DNA of 64,000 nt from Desmodesmus armatus (GCA_007449985.2 VIIQ02000827.1:722352-786351), one strand, 5' to 3'; numbered from the stretch's first letter, positions 35,442 through 49,200 are shown. Notes: generated from the sequence alone by a model not told the origin. Made by a program: numbers and translations.

Positions 35442-35870
35442 TGAACAAGGCTAGTTGCTGGTTCCCAGGCAAAACACCTGCCATTTCAATTTTCAAACCA
35501 AAACACAACTGATCTAGTCAACCATTCGCTGCAAGCAGCCCTGAACAGGCTTCCAAGGCCGGGACAATGCTTCTGAGTTGCCCACGTGCTGTCAGGTATC
35601 TGATTCGATGCATTGATCTCGTGGCATTTTGGCCTCAACAACCAGCCTCGGCAGCGCTACTTGAAGTGTCTGCAGTGCACCCAAGGTTGGTTCGTTTCAT
35701 CGTAACTCTCAGGAAGTTAGGGCGAAAACATCCTATCTATACCATCCTGGAGTTTCACCATTTCCTTCCTATCTAAAATCAGGTCAGGGCTGCGGTTATA
35801 ACCCCTCACCCTCTCAAATCACGACAGTGCCCCCAACTCAATGCATTATGGCCATAATGAAAGCCATGGC

Positions 35871-37127
35871 TTAACCCTTTACCTGCCACGGTCCCGAATT
35901 CGGGACCAAGCCAAAAATGCCTTTCTGGCTCTAGCTACGCCTGCAGCAAGCTGGGGACCTTGGGTGTGTAGAACCTCTATGGCAGGGCCTACCCTGGGGT
36001 GGGCCCGCTGGTCCCAAAGCTTCTCTCTACGTGTGATAAGGGTGTGACAGCTTGCCAGGGACTCTGGAAAGGCATTGCCTGGCAGTCTGGAGCTGCATGA
36101 AGTACAGCCTGGCCGCACTGTAAGTGTTCCTTATAGTGACTTGGACCTTCCAGGTTGCGCGTACAGGAAGCTGTGCGGGTAAAACCATTGCAATAGACAA
36201 GAAGGAGCCCGGGAACCCCCTCGTTGACTTTCCAGGCGCAACCGCTCCGAAAGGCCTCAAACTGATACCTTTGAAACCACAAACGTCACTGCGAGAGTTT
36301 TGGATGCTTCGTGCGCTGTATTATGGCTGCACGGTCTCCTAGAGGTTGCCATCTACTGCTCCAGTCATAGGGTACGCATTAGCACTGTCAGGCAGGGCTG
36401 CAAATCACACCAAACAGCATCTACAGTCATAGCGAGATTGTTTGGACACAGTTCAGGCCCTGGGGCGCTAGTGGTCACCACTCTGCCCTGCTGCCTGCAG
36501 ACTGCGTGTCACAGCACAGAGGGCAACTTGGACCGCCGCTGCAACATTGTACGGTCTTTTCAAACGATCATGTCCTCCTGTGCATAGCCTTCCCGGTTGT
36601 AGGCTGCCCCTATACGCCCAAGTGATGCCCACAGCTTCGTTGTTGGGTTGGCAAACATAGACAGGGTCCCCGTTGTAAGCGAGACCGCCAAATTATAATA
36701 AATTTATGTCTTTAGAATACGTTCTGATTTGATAGGCATCAGTCTCGCGGTGTGGTGCAAGTTGCATGTGAACAGATCTGTGATGTGCTGCTGCAACACT
36801 GCCAGCTGCCCGAGAGCACCGAGTCCTGAAGCTTATGGTATACAAATAAACCCTTTGGGTGGTAGGTATGATTTTTATGCAGAAGGCAGAACAACTGCTG
36901 GCACTCTGTCACTACCACTCCCGCCTGCAGCCTGAAACCCTGGTTTTGGAGATTTAAGGGGTGGCCCGGGGTCTGGAGCAGACCACACTCTGCCACGGGT
37001 TGACTTGTGTACTGAACAAAAGGCTCCTGAATTTGTAGGCGAATGGGGCACCTGTGGGCAAAGTTATGCAAGTTTGGGCATTTGTGGCCCTTGAATTAAT
37101 TTGTACTACTGGCAGGCAAAGGGTTAA
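35871..37127. mobile_element. Non-autonomous piggyBac-like element, 1249 bp, with TTAA duplications
   Basis: The left end reads TTAA (35871-35874) then CCCTTTACCTGCCA; the right end reads TGGCAGGCAAAGGG then TTAA (37124-37127). The terminal repeats match at 13 of 14 positions, and TTAA target duplication plus CCC...GGG ends are the signature of piggyBac elements. A perfect 18-bp palindrome (ggtcccgaattcgggacc) lies just inside the left end at 35890-35907, where a subterminal transposase site would be expected. No transposase-like frame exists inside, so it depended on a helper. Outside, the 11-bp flanks are inverted copies of each other, so the empty site was a 26-bp perfect palindrome centred on TTAA. 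Confidence 0.8.
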
Positions 37128-38283
37128 GCCATGGCTTTCACAGCCGCAGTCCATGTCGGTGACCAAGTGACTGACTAGCTGGCAAAAAGTGCCTGTCAGC
37201 AGCTGCCCTTTTCATCATTGGCACCAACAGCAACACCAACACCACCCTGACGACCTCCCTGCCAACATCAGCGCGGTTCATTCACGACCGCCAGGGTGGC
37301 CGTCACAACACAAGGTCGCAACGCAGCAACCCTTACACATGTACTGCCTCTATAGCCAGTGGCCCAGGGACAGACCAATGCACCCTGCCTAACAACAAAC
37401 CAAGAGACAGAACACCTGGCATGCATGAGCAATATGGCCCGCTTGGGGCGCGGCCATGACCCTGTGAGCAACTGTCAGAGCGCCCAAGGAAACATCACAC
37501 CACGGAGATAGTGTGAGGTCACACCACACCACGTAAAACAGTGTGGTTGGGTCATTCTGCAAGGGCATTACAAGCCTCCCTCGTAATCATACCTCGATAA
37601 TTGCAAGCACCCACAGCTTTGCTGGCTCTTTGGCAGCACCTGTAGTTGGGACCAAGTTGGTTTCCATGCAGGCGCGACGGAGCACAATCACCCCCGCAGC
37701 CTGCCGCAAGCACGACCACGACCCCACCATGCTGACATACAGCACCTCCAGAATAGCGCACACACACTCAGACACACGCCCACACACTCCATGATAGCCT
37801 CCTGCTGCAGCATGCACAAACACACGCCCACACACCCGTACCCCACACAACAACCAGACCCCGCCTTCCCAAAAACGCAGCCTCAACAGTTCTGTACCCC
37901 CTGCCCCACCCCACACTGCCTAACCACCCACCCCCTACCCACCCCAAACAAGCCCTGCCAGCCCACAGGGACAGATCCGGACCCACCCCACAGACACCCC
38001 AGCATCCGTCCTCCCTATCGCCCGACAGCGTGCGTATGTACACTCCACAACCAAACAACAACCTCCTGCGGCCTGCTGAGACATCCAAAAGGGCCCTACA
38101 GCCCTCCCTCTGCACAAACACACAAGCCCAACACCAGCAGCTGCTGCTGTGACTGCAAGCCGTCAACCCACAGCTCAACATGCTGTCTGCATTCCGACGA
38201 AGCCAACAGCAAGTCTGATCATTAGGGCATTGCAGTGCTGCATGAGTGTGTCAGCCTCGTCCTCCTGCTGCTGCTGCTGCTGA
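37128..38283. other. 3' region of eIF4G, no gene seen
   Basis: The plus strand is C+A-rich (cacacacc, acaacaac), matching T+G-rich 3' UTR on the minus strand. TGTAA on the minus strand (plus ttaca, 37568-37572) is a candidate polyadenylation signal, about 710 bp past the eIF4G stop. Frames on the minus strand (37587-37916, 37768-38181) are Gly/Val/Cys-rich translations of this low-complexity DNA. Confidence 0.4.
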
Positions 38284-41200
38284 TCAAGCCAGCAGCCACT
38301 TCCCGTCATGCTTCTCCAAGACAGCGTCCAGATCCTTGGCGCTGTTGGCAAAGCTGGGCAGCAGGGAGGTCAGGTCGACGCTGGCGGCAGACCAGGCGGC
38401 CTTGGCAGCAGGCTCGCCCTGAACCTCCTGCAGGACAGCAAACAAGAAGCAGCGACAGCACGTGCAGTGGCGACAATCAAAATTCAGGACGATGCAGGGC
38501 ACAGAGACTGTGTGTAGACCATGAACCACAGTGCCAACCTGGGCCTATAACATCTCCTGCACGCATCATTGTGGTTCTGTGGGCTTGGGTGCTGAATGCG
38601 CACCCCCCCCCTGCCGTGCCCGCCCCCGCCCCCGCCACCCACAGTGTTACCGAACACATGCCGTGTCACACTCAGCACCCACCTTGACAGCTGCTGCCAC
38701 CTTGACAATCATTGGTGCTGCATGCTCCAGGTCCACCAGTGGTGGGTCCATCTCCCCCTCCTCATCATCGCCCTTGTTGGCAGCCTGCTGCTCAACACCA
38801 GCTTCCTTCACAGCACCCACCAGCTCAACAAGACCAAACGACAACTGGCCCTGCAAACAGAAGTGACAGAGGTGGCGAAGCAGCGTGAAGGAAAACTGTG
38901 GAATCAGCTTTCCACGTGGTGCTGATGTGGACAGCTGATGGTGTCCACAGGGTGTGACCAGTCCACAGGGGTGACTTTCACCAAAATATCACCAAAGCAA
39001 CCTGCCGCCAAGGAACACAACCCTACAAACAGCCCCAGCTGTAGGGGGCAGATACGATGAATTCCATACAATGCTGGCTTCAGTTGACTGCGCTGTGCTG
39101 CATAACCGCAGCCCCTGCAGTGGGTGTGGCTCGTCTCCCTCCCAAAACAATGCCAACACACCTTAGCCATGAAGTGTCCGATGAGTTCGGCCACCAGTTC
39201 AGGGGCCTTAGACATGAATAACCATATCTCCCCCCTCCTCCCCTCCCTGCACTACCCACCATCCCCACTCCAGACATGCTCCCCACAACACGACCTGCAT
39301 TCTATTGCCACAGGTTCATATCTTTCCCAAACAACAATGCTTTCCCAAATAACACACCTTAGCCATGAAGTGTCCAATGAGTTCTGCCACCAGTTCAGGG
39401 GCCTTGGGCACATCATCAACCAGATCAGGCAGGCCAGCCACTGTGGCCAGCAGGGCTGTTGACACATCCTCCTGGCTGAAGCGGGGCCCTACAGGCTCTG
39501 CAGGTGCCTCACCACCCTCACTGCTGCTGCTGGGGGGTGACAGCTGTGCATCCAGGAAGGGCTGCGGTGGCAAGGACAGTTTGGGGTGAGTGACGGTGAT
39601 GATTGCAGATGTTATGCAGCGTGCAAAACAGCACCATCTGTCGCACTAGCCAGCACATGCAACACAAAAACACAGACACACGCACCAGTGTTCATCAGCA
39701 CTCAAACACAAAACATATGTCAACAAACATGCATCTGTACACACGCAGACACCGATGCAGATGCAACCATAGCATCAGTGACACCCCCCCCCCGCCACTC
39801 CACACCCTCCCCCCCCCCTCACCAGCAGTTCGCGCAGGCGTTGCGTGACTGGAATGCCTCTGCAGTCCAGTGCCTCCCTGAAGAGTGCCACCAGCGCCAC
39901 AGGGGGTGCAGGGGCAGCGTTGATCAGCTGGCCAAGCACCACCGACTCCTCCTCCTCAGCAGGACGGACCTGCAGACAGCAGCAACATCACGGTAAATGA
40001 CGTCAGCAGCATGTCAGTATAATTACATAAGCCACAGGTGTTAATGAACCCGTCTGGCTGTTGCCAGGCGTGGTGCTGCGGTCGCAGTCTCAGCAGCAGG
40101 CACATACGTACCTTGAGCAACATCCCAGACAGCTCCTGTGCTGCGCCCCTGAGTGCCCCCTCAATGTCCCTGCTGGCAGCCACAACCTCAGCCACACCCA
40201 TGGCACCCCCAGCCGACGCTGCTGCAGCAGCAGCACCTGCATTGCTGCTGCCACGCGGCAGCGGAGGCAAGCCGCCGCCAGCAGCAGCGCCTGCAGCAGC
40301 ATCTGCTGCTGCTGCTGCTGCTCTGCTAGGCGCCGGCTGCTGCTGCTGCTGCTGTGGCTGCTGCGGAGGGGGCTGTGGGTCAGACACCCGGGGGCCTGAC
40401 CGGCCGCCAGCACCACGCATTGGGCTGGCACGCATCTGAGGCCTGCAGGTGCAAAAATCGCACAAAAAGTCAGGTATGGGAGCGAGTGCGACAGCTTCGC
40501 ATGCAAGGAAAGCAGTGGCAGAACAATGAACGGGCGCTTTCTGCTTGGTGCCGGCTGTGTCTGTACTGCGATAACTTTGAAGCCTGCTGTGCACGCCACA
40601 GACCATGGGCATGTGTGGCAAGCGATGAAAGACCCACGCGCTGCTGCGAAACAGGCAACAAACACACATGTGGACTGACATGCTTCACACCCACCACCTA
40701 TAAAACACCAATGCATTGCATCCCCTGTTACAGTATTCCAAATTGCCGGCACCAACGCAACACGCACCTGAAGTTGAGTTCAGAGCTGGCGGTGCGGCCT
40801 CCCAGTGTTGCGCTGACGGTCTGTGTGGGCAGCTCGTCACGCCGCAGCAGCCCTGGGCCACTGGCACGACCATCAGGGATTGAGTCACGCATGGGGGGAC
40901 CGCCACGCGAGTCACGCTCATACGGGCTGCAGCAGCAGTAAGATAAGGCAGGCAAGGTTTCAGCAAGACGGGCATGGCAGACACCAAAACTGAACAAAAA
41001 ATTGACAGTGGACATTGGTGACTGCTGCTGGCGGGACTCCGCGCATGGTATGACAGGCAGCAGTTTTGGGGAAGATGCGCTACAGTCAACCCATGAACCT
41101 GGCAGCCTGGCAGCCACCATCCAATAGCATTCAGGTCAAGCTCATGCTGCCCTCCACTCCAAAAAAGGACGAGCCCTGCACTCACTTGCCCCCGCGTGGC

Positions 41201-43220
41201 CCGCTGCCCATCCTGTCCAGGCGGGGCCCGCCATCCCGGCGAGCAATGTTCTGCGCCTCACGCGCAGCCTCACGGTGGACGTCCTGTGACGCAAGGACAG
41301 GACAGCGTGACACAGTCAGAACCCTTGTCACGCCGGACCAGCTATATGCGGTGTCCAAGCGCAGACCCCCACAGAAAGCGCCCTCTCGCCATGTGCGCTC
41401 CCAAAAGCATGTCAAAGACCACCCGCAAACCCCAACGCATACACCTTCAAAGCCAGCTCAGTGCAGAAAACATCGTATTACAGTGGTGTAAAGCACAGCA
41501 TACTGCTGCTAAAAAGATAGCGAGCCTCTTCATACCTCGATCTTCTTTGGTCCCTCCTTCTTGCGCCTTGTCTCCCAGCCGCGTGCGCGCTGCTCAATGA
41601 CGTCCAGCAGCATGAAGCGCAGCCTGCTCTCCAGCTTGTCGCTCTCACTCAGCCGCTTGATGCGCGAGAAGTAGGCGTCCATCATGCCCTTGGCAGACTT
41701 CAACGCCTGCTCTTGGACAGCACGCAGCTGCACAATACAATGGGAAGGGGAGAGGGGGAGGGGACAGGAGAACAGATAGAGATATCAACCAACTTGATGG
41801 ACGCAACCTTGGCACACACTTGTGGGGGGGGGGGGGCGTTGATGGCATACACATGTCTGCGGGGGCTTGCTTTGTTTGCTTAGAAACCTTCTGGTGCGCA
41901 AGCAAAGCGGAAGCCGCACCTCAACACCAGGGGGGCCTTGCTGTCATTGCTGTAGTTTTATTAGGGTCCACCCTTCCACAACCCACTGACAAGCACCACA
42001 CCCAAAAATAACGGCCCTCACGCTCACCTCATTCTGCGACATGCCTGCCTTGCCCTTGACCTGTGGTGTCTCCAGCTGCTGGCCCACAGTGGTGAGCAGC
42101 TTGCACAGACACTCTACATCCTCAGCACGAGGAGACTGGTCGTCAGCAAGCAGACGCTGGATGCAGCTGCGGGGAGTGGGGATACACAGCAGCAGCAGCA
42201 GCAGCAGCAGCAGGAAAGGAGGCGGCAACAGCAGATGTCTCAGGACAGGCAGGCATCAGGCACGAGGGAGGATGTCAGTGCGCAACGCAGACTACACCTC
42301 CACGATAAGAGTACCAGACAGGCTGTCCAAAGAGGAGCGGAACCTGCTAGAAGTCTGCACAGGTGTCTCGCGTGGAGCCCAAGCACAAGAGGCACAAAAG
42401 AGACAAAGACAACTCAAGGGCGCAGAAACTGCAGGGCATGAGATGGTGCCAAGGACACCACCATGCATACTCAGTATGGGCCGCCCCCCACTCACTTGTG
42501 CATGATGTTTTCCGTGAGCATGCCGAAGCGGTAGAGGTAGCTGATGTACTGGATGTTGCCCAGTGCGCGCCTGCGCGCCTTAAGCTCCTCAGCAGCAGCA
42601 GCAGCCTCGGCACGACGCTTCACTAGCTTAGCGGCAGCAGCAGCCTCCTTCAACTGTGATAAAAGGGAGGGACAGAGGACGGGGGGGGGGGGGGTGTGAT
42701 TAATAGGGATGGCATCAACATGGACAGCAGCAGCAGCCTCTTTCAGTTGAGGACAGGGAGTGCACGGAGAGGTGGGTGGGGGGGAGGAACAGTGTCAGTG
42801 GTAGGGGCGCAGACGAGCCTTCAGCTCCTCAGCAGCAGCAGCCTCCTTCGACGCTTGGCTAGCCTGGCGGCAGCAGCAGCCTCCTTCAACTGAGCAGGGC
42901 CCCCACAAGCTCAGCAGCGGAAGCAACAGCAGTAGCAGCGGCAGCCTCAGCACGACAGCCGTTTTGAGCATGATCAGGGATGCACTGCGGTTGCTTAGTG
43001 CGCACCCAAAATCAGCGCCTCACCTGCTTGGCAGTTGGTGGTGTTGGTGGCACCTCCCCCTCCTCCAGCTCCGCCTTGCTCTCCTTCGCCTCCTCCTCAG
43101 CAGCTGCCTTGTCCTTCGCCTCAGCAGCTGCTGCTGCCTCTGCTGCTGCCTCTGCTGCTGCCTTGTCATCCTTAGATGACTCACCCTCATCACCCTCATC
43201 ATCATCCTGGGGGGGGGACA

Positions 43221-43253
<33 letters not shown>

Positions 43254-46200
43254 AACGGTTTCTCAATCGCACAGCACCATTCCCTCTGGTCAACACCCAT
43301 ACGAACTGGGCTCAACCCCTAACTCAACCTCCCTCTTCCAGCTGCATCCCCCCCCCTTTTCTACCTGCAGCTGCACTTCAACCTGAGACCCTGGCAGTCA
43401 ACTTAGACCCCTAGAAGTCAGTTCAGACCCCTGTAAGGGTTCAGCAGCTACAAAGCTCCTTCTCACCTTGTCCTCCTCCTCCCCTCCGTCTGCCTTTTTC
43501 TTCTCACGCGCCGCCACTGCCGCCATGGCCACGTCTCCCTTCTCAAACTCCTCCTGGCACTTGTTCAGCAGCAGACGCCTGAAGTTCAGCTTGCGCTTAG
43601 GCTTGTCAGGCTCCTCTGAAGCATCTGAGAGGCGTGTGTGTGTGTGTGGGGGGGGGGGGGAGGTAAGGAGGGGGGCGGCAGGTGTCAGCGTGACATGCTC
43701 CATGTGCATGTCTTTCTGCTTTTCTTCATTCTTGCTTCTCTCTTCTTTCTTCCTTCTTTCTTCACACCAAGAGTGAAGCCCTGAACGCTGTACTGATGCA
43801 TCGATCAAACCACTCAATACCCACCTGGGTGGTTAAACTCTGGCACCTGCATCCAAGCATCCATCACTGCCAACCCCACACCAACCCCACACAAATTGAT
43901 GGCTTGCTGCAGGCTTTCTTGCAGGTGTTTCTACCCAGTTCACCCAGTGTGCAGAGTACCGCCCAGCAGTGAAAGTATCCACTTGTAACACCCCCCCCAG
44001 CGATGGACCCTGTGTGTCCAAGCACCCGTCGCTGCCCCCGCTACCCACCTGGGTCGTCAAACTCTGGCAGTCCCTTCCTCTGCAGCACAAAGCACAGCTG
44101 GCTGTACAGCTCACAGAAGTGGGGCTCAAACAGAGCCTTGTCAAACACCTGCAGCGGCGGCACGGGGCATGAAGGGGCAACATGGTTGGCACCATAAGTT
44201 TGCATGCTGTGGGTATGGCGGCAAAGCACAGAACGCCCTGTTTTCAGAAAGCGAGCCTCAATGTCAGGTCGATCGGGAATCTGGTCTATCGGGGCTGCCT
44301 GAGTATTGTCCTGGCTCGCTACCTCACTTCTGCTGTCTTTATAAGGTGACCAAGGGCTGCTGTGCAGGTTTCCACAGCCCCTGAATGCAGCCCAATCAAG
44401 CGTGCATTAGGCAACATCAACCACATGATGCTTCAAGTAATGCTCCCCCTCTGCCCCACCTCCTGGCGCCGCCTCCTGAAGCACGTACTCTACCCCCCCC
44501 CCCCACACACACACAAACAGAGATGGCACAATCTTGCAATGTCAGTGTGCACCACCCACCTGTGCTATGAGTCCAATGAGTGTCTTTGCCTCAGTGATGC
44601 CCACATCCAGCAGCTGCTGGCTCAGACGCTCAAAGTTGTCAGGAGTCAGCTTGTTCAGGATACCCTGCATGGGTCAGCGGCGCCAGGACAATCACGCGGG
44701 GAAGGAACACACAGCGGGATGCAGCAGACGGAACAACAGTCAGCGGACTGCATGGGCGAAGTTGACTTGGCAGCTACCCCCGGCAGTGCAATTGAACCAA
44801 CAAAAAGATGCACCATGACCAGGGTTGCAGGCAAGCAAATCCATCCAACATCTCCCAGATGCAACCTCCACGATCTAAACAAAACAAGCCCGCAAGAATT
44901 CACTGTACCCCTGCATCACTATACCTCGAACTAACTGTTCACAGCACCCCTCACCTTGAACTTCTTCTGCTTCTCCTCCTCCTCAGGATCGTCCGTGTGC
45001 TTCTGCCCAGGCTTGAAGGCCACCTCAGTCTTATGCAGCGCAGGCAGACCAGCCACAGCACCACCACGCATGCCAGGGCCACCCATCTGGCCGCTGCGTG
45101 CGGGGGGCAGCGGCACACCGCGCGCCCAGCGGTCAGACTCAATGCTGCCCTGGGGGGGACCGCGGGGGCCACGGGGACCACCTGGACCACGCAGAGCTTG
45201 CTCTGCATTGATTGAACGGAGAGAAGGGGAGGACACGAGAAAATAGTGAGTGTGGCTTGGGTTTGGGGTGTTTTGAGGGGGGGGGACCGCGGGGGCCACA
45301 GGGACCGCCAGGACCACCACGAAGGGCTTGCTCTGTATTGGTTAGGGAGTGGAGAAGAGGACAAGCCTTGAAGGGGGAGGGGAGAAGAGGAGAAGGGACA
45401 TGTGAGCGTGGGATCGGTTGGATTGTGCTGAGTTGGAAGGGCGGGGCATGGGGGCCGTCTGGACCACCACGCAAGGCTTGCTCTGGTGTGTGTGTGGGGG
45501 GGGGGGGGAGAGGAGGCAGACAGTGTTGATCTCGTTTGCAGGAGTGTGAGGGAGGTGATCAGGTCGATGGAGGATTGTGTGGCCTATGGGAGGGCCGCGG
45601 GGGCCACGGGGGCCACCTGGACCACGCAGAGCTTGCTCTGTGGGGGTGGGGGGGAGGGGGGGATTGGCCCGGGGGGGGGGGGGGGAGGAGGAGAAAGTGT
45701 GGGTCTTGTTCAAATGAGTATGAGTGGGACCACCAGGGCTTGCTCTCTGTGTGTGGTGGTGGGGGGGTAGGGGGGGGGGGGGGGGGGGAAGAGGGTTGTT
45801 CTTGCTTGTGGGGGTAAGAGGGAGGTGTTCTGGTGGGTAAATGATTGTCTGGATGAGGGGAGCACTGCGGGAGCCGCGGGGGCACACCAACTACACTGCT
45901 TCTGATTGCAGCCCACGTACTGAACAACACAGTCAGCAAAACACCCGCCACCTGTCCCCTTTCCATCCTAGCCGCTTACCACAACAAAACATTTGAACGC
46001 AGCGCATTGTATTTGGAAAGCCCTCTGTCGTTGATGCGGCTGTCAACACCAGCTGGCAGTGCAGTGAGGCCGTGTGTCGCACTACTGTCAGCTTGCGCAA
46101 TCAGCTGCATCTCAGACCCACAGCTTACTGTACTGCTTCACGGTGCAGCTGCGCAACCCAGCGCACACCCACAAGAACCAAGAGCAGCCGGTCCCTGCTC

Positions 46201-49200
46201 CTGGCCATTTCAAGAGCAGCCGGTCCCTGCTCCTGGCCATTTCAAGAGCAGCCGGTCCCTGCTCCTGGCCATTTCAAGAGCAGCCGGTCCCTGCTCCTCG
46301 CCATTTCAAGAGCAGCCGGTCCCTGCTCCTCGCCATTTCAAGAGCAGCCGGTCCCTGCTCCTCGCCATTTCAAGAGCAGCCGGTCCCTGCTCCTCGCCAT
46401 TTCAGAGCTTTGCAAGGCCTTCACTCGAAGAGGCAGCTGTGGGCTCCAGCTGACTAGAAAGTGGATGCACGGCATCCACATCTTTGCCAGCTGTTGCCAA
46501 CAGCCACACCCCGGCGGGGGGGAGGGGGGCGCTACGCAGCCAACGAGACCAATTGCCCTACCAACCTTACACCCACCACAGCATCTCTTCCATCAGGGGA
46601 TGCCAGTAAAACATCCCACGCCAACTGTTTCTGATGCACTGACAAGCCCTCGGCTGCACGCGCAGCTGTCAGCACCACGCTCACTACAGAGTGCACGAGT
46701 CAGCTGTGCATGACTAAAGAGTGCATCACTACAGAGTGCATGAGTCAAATGTGCATGACTAAAGAGTGCATGACTACAGAGTGCATGAGTCAAATGCACT
46801 GGCTGTACCTGTGGCTGGCTGGATGAACACCACCTCTGAGAGCAGCAACCACCATCACGTGTGATAAACCCCACCATTGATGGAGTGACAAGCCCCCTGT
46901 CATCTGTGCAGCTGTCACAGCAGCTGGCCAGTTGAGGCACCTGTGGAGATGCCTCCATCCTGCTCAGCTGCCGCCAACAGCTGCACCGCAAACAGAGGCT
47001 TGCAATTGCACTGCCTAGCAGACCACACAATCACACAGGAAGTCAGACCAAGCCCTTCACAAGTAACTTCCAATCTATCATGAAGTGGCTCCATACCCAT
47101 CAATCATCCAAGGAAGGAAAGAACGCACTACACAGGAGGGCCGCAGCCATGCAATGCAATGCAGTGTTGCAAGCCACAGCAGAGGGCGATGTGGGTTGCT
47201 TGTGCATATCCACAACATGACCTGGTGCTGTCAGCCACTCGCATACAGCCCGCTTCCAACACATGTTTGTTAGAAAGTCAATCGTGCACCATCCCAGTCC
47301 TCTCAACCCCTACCTGTGGGCCGGCTGTGAATAATATGTGGCTGTACAGCACCTTACTATAATGCTCAGCAGCCACACTTCATCAGCAGCCGGTACCACC
47401 AGCTGCCCCTATTGCTGAGCAAACACATGTATGGGCAACCATTCGCCATCCACGCCATTCACACCAGCTGCACTCCACTCCCACCAATCAGATCCCTTCC
47501 AACCCCAAAAGCTGTCATGACCAGCACGCCTTGCAGAGTGGGCTACCAGCGGGCTGGCTGCTCATCAAGCGTGACTGTAAAGCACTTCACTTGGAAGCTC
47601 GTCTACTGCCACGCTTCATCAGCAGCCGGTACCACCAGCTGCCCCTCTTGCTGAGAGCAAACACATTATGTCCGCATGCAACCCACCAACGATCACATAC
47701 CCAGATGCACCAGCTGCACTCCACTTGTTCCCCGCCTCCCTCCACCATTTTCAACCTCTAAAAATGCATTGACAAGTCCTTGGCCTGAGGTGCACCGACG
47801 TCAGCAACCGCTTCGCATGAGGGCCACATGGGGAATGCTCTCCTTCTGCAAAGCTGTTGCCGCACTGACGCCCCTCTACCTGACCACCAGCAACACTGTG
47901 TCCGCAACCACCCCCACCAACCAATCACCCAACCAGACAAGCTTAAGGGAGTAGACTTGGGGGCGCTTGATGTGGGTGTAAAAGAGATTGTGGTGCAAAT
48001 GAGTGGGATGTAGTGGGTGTGTCTGGAAACAACTACATCCCACTCCTCCAAACCCCAATCTCCTACACCGTGTCAAATGCCCCCCAGTCCACTCCCTTGC
48101 AGTGCACTGACATACCCATCATTTTGCGTCGTCTCTTGGCTTGAGGTGCAGCTGTCAGCATCAGCATAGGCATGAGGAGCCACCTCCTGGCTGACACCTC
48201 CGACACTGCCAGCCAATTACAACATGCTGCACGTCCGAGCCTGTGTATGGCTGAGTGCTTGCAGCACTTACACTGCAAGAATCCAACATGACACCCCACA
48301 CAATCAGTCACCGCACCTGTACTTCCTGCGACTGCCCCTCCCCTCTTTCACAGAATTCACTGAAAGCCCTCGGCCTGAAGTGCAGCTGTCAGCATCGGCT
48401 GGGCATCAGGGCAGCTTGTCTCAACTCGCCCGAGCACAGCCAATACAACAAGCTGCACCTCTCGCTGAGTGCTTGCAGTCCTTCCAGTGTAAGAATGCCC
48501 CCACACACTCGCACAACCAGTCAACCCACCTGTGCTCCATTCCTTTTATTGCCCCCCCCTCCCCCCCCCCCCCCCCCCGCCCAAAACACAATCTCCCATC
48601 CCACTGACAAGCCCTCGGCCTGAGGTGCACCACTGTCAGCAGCAGCTCGGCATGAGAAACCCCTGTGTGGAGGTGAGTCTGCAGAGCTGATGCCGCACTG
48701 ATGCGCCCCCACCAGAGGAAGTGCAACATGCAACCACCCCAATAACTGACTGCACACCCAGTCACATAAACCATACTCCAATTGTGTCCCCACCCCACTG
48801 CCCACCACAACTCCCTTTCAGGGATTGGATGTTACACAGAACATCGCCCGTTTGGGGAGCAAACAAAGGCTCATTGGGCAAAAGCAACTCTGAACCGAAA
48901 CAACAACTCTGAATCGAAACAACAACTCTGAACCGAAACAACTTTCAGTGCATTGGCAAGCCCTCGGGCTGAGCTGCAGCTGTGAGGGACCAGCTGGGCA
49001 AGAGGAGCACATGTGATGCTGCTTTTTCTCAGCTGGTGTTGCACTTATGCCCCTCAATTTCAGCACGAGCCACACTGTGTCTGCAACCACCCCCACCAAC
49101 CAGTCACCCACCCAGACAAGGGAGTGGACTGGGGGGCATTTGACATGAGTGTGAATGAGAATGTGGCGCAAATGAGTGGGATGTAGTTGGTGTGTCTGGG

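Noticed and set aside
45486..45966. Gly- or Pro-rich frames on both strands near 45.5-45.9 kb
   Set aside because: They come from G homopolymers and the tandem exon-start repeat in an eIF4G intron, not from an independent gene.
46180..46403. Regular direct repeats resembling a CRISPR array
   Set aside because: Copies are contiguous without unique spacers and the DNA is eukaryotic.
46007..46713. Overlapping plus-strand frames with repeated PVPAPGHFKSS-type peptides
   Set aside because: They translate the 32-bp minisatellite in several frames, have no recognisable start or domain, and lie inside an eIF4G intron.
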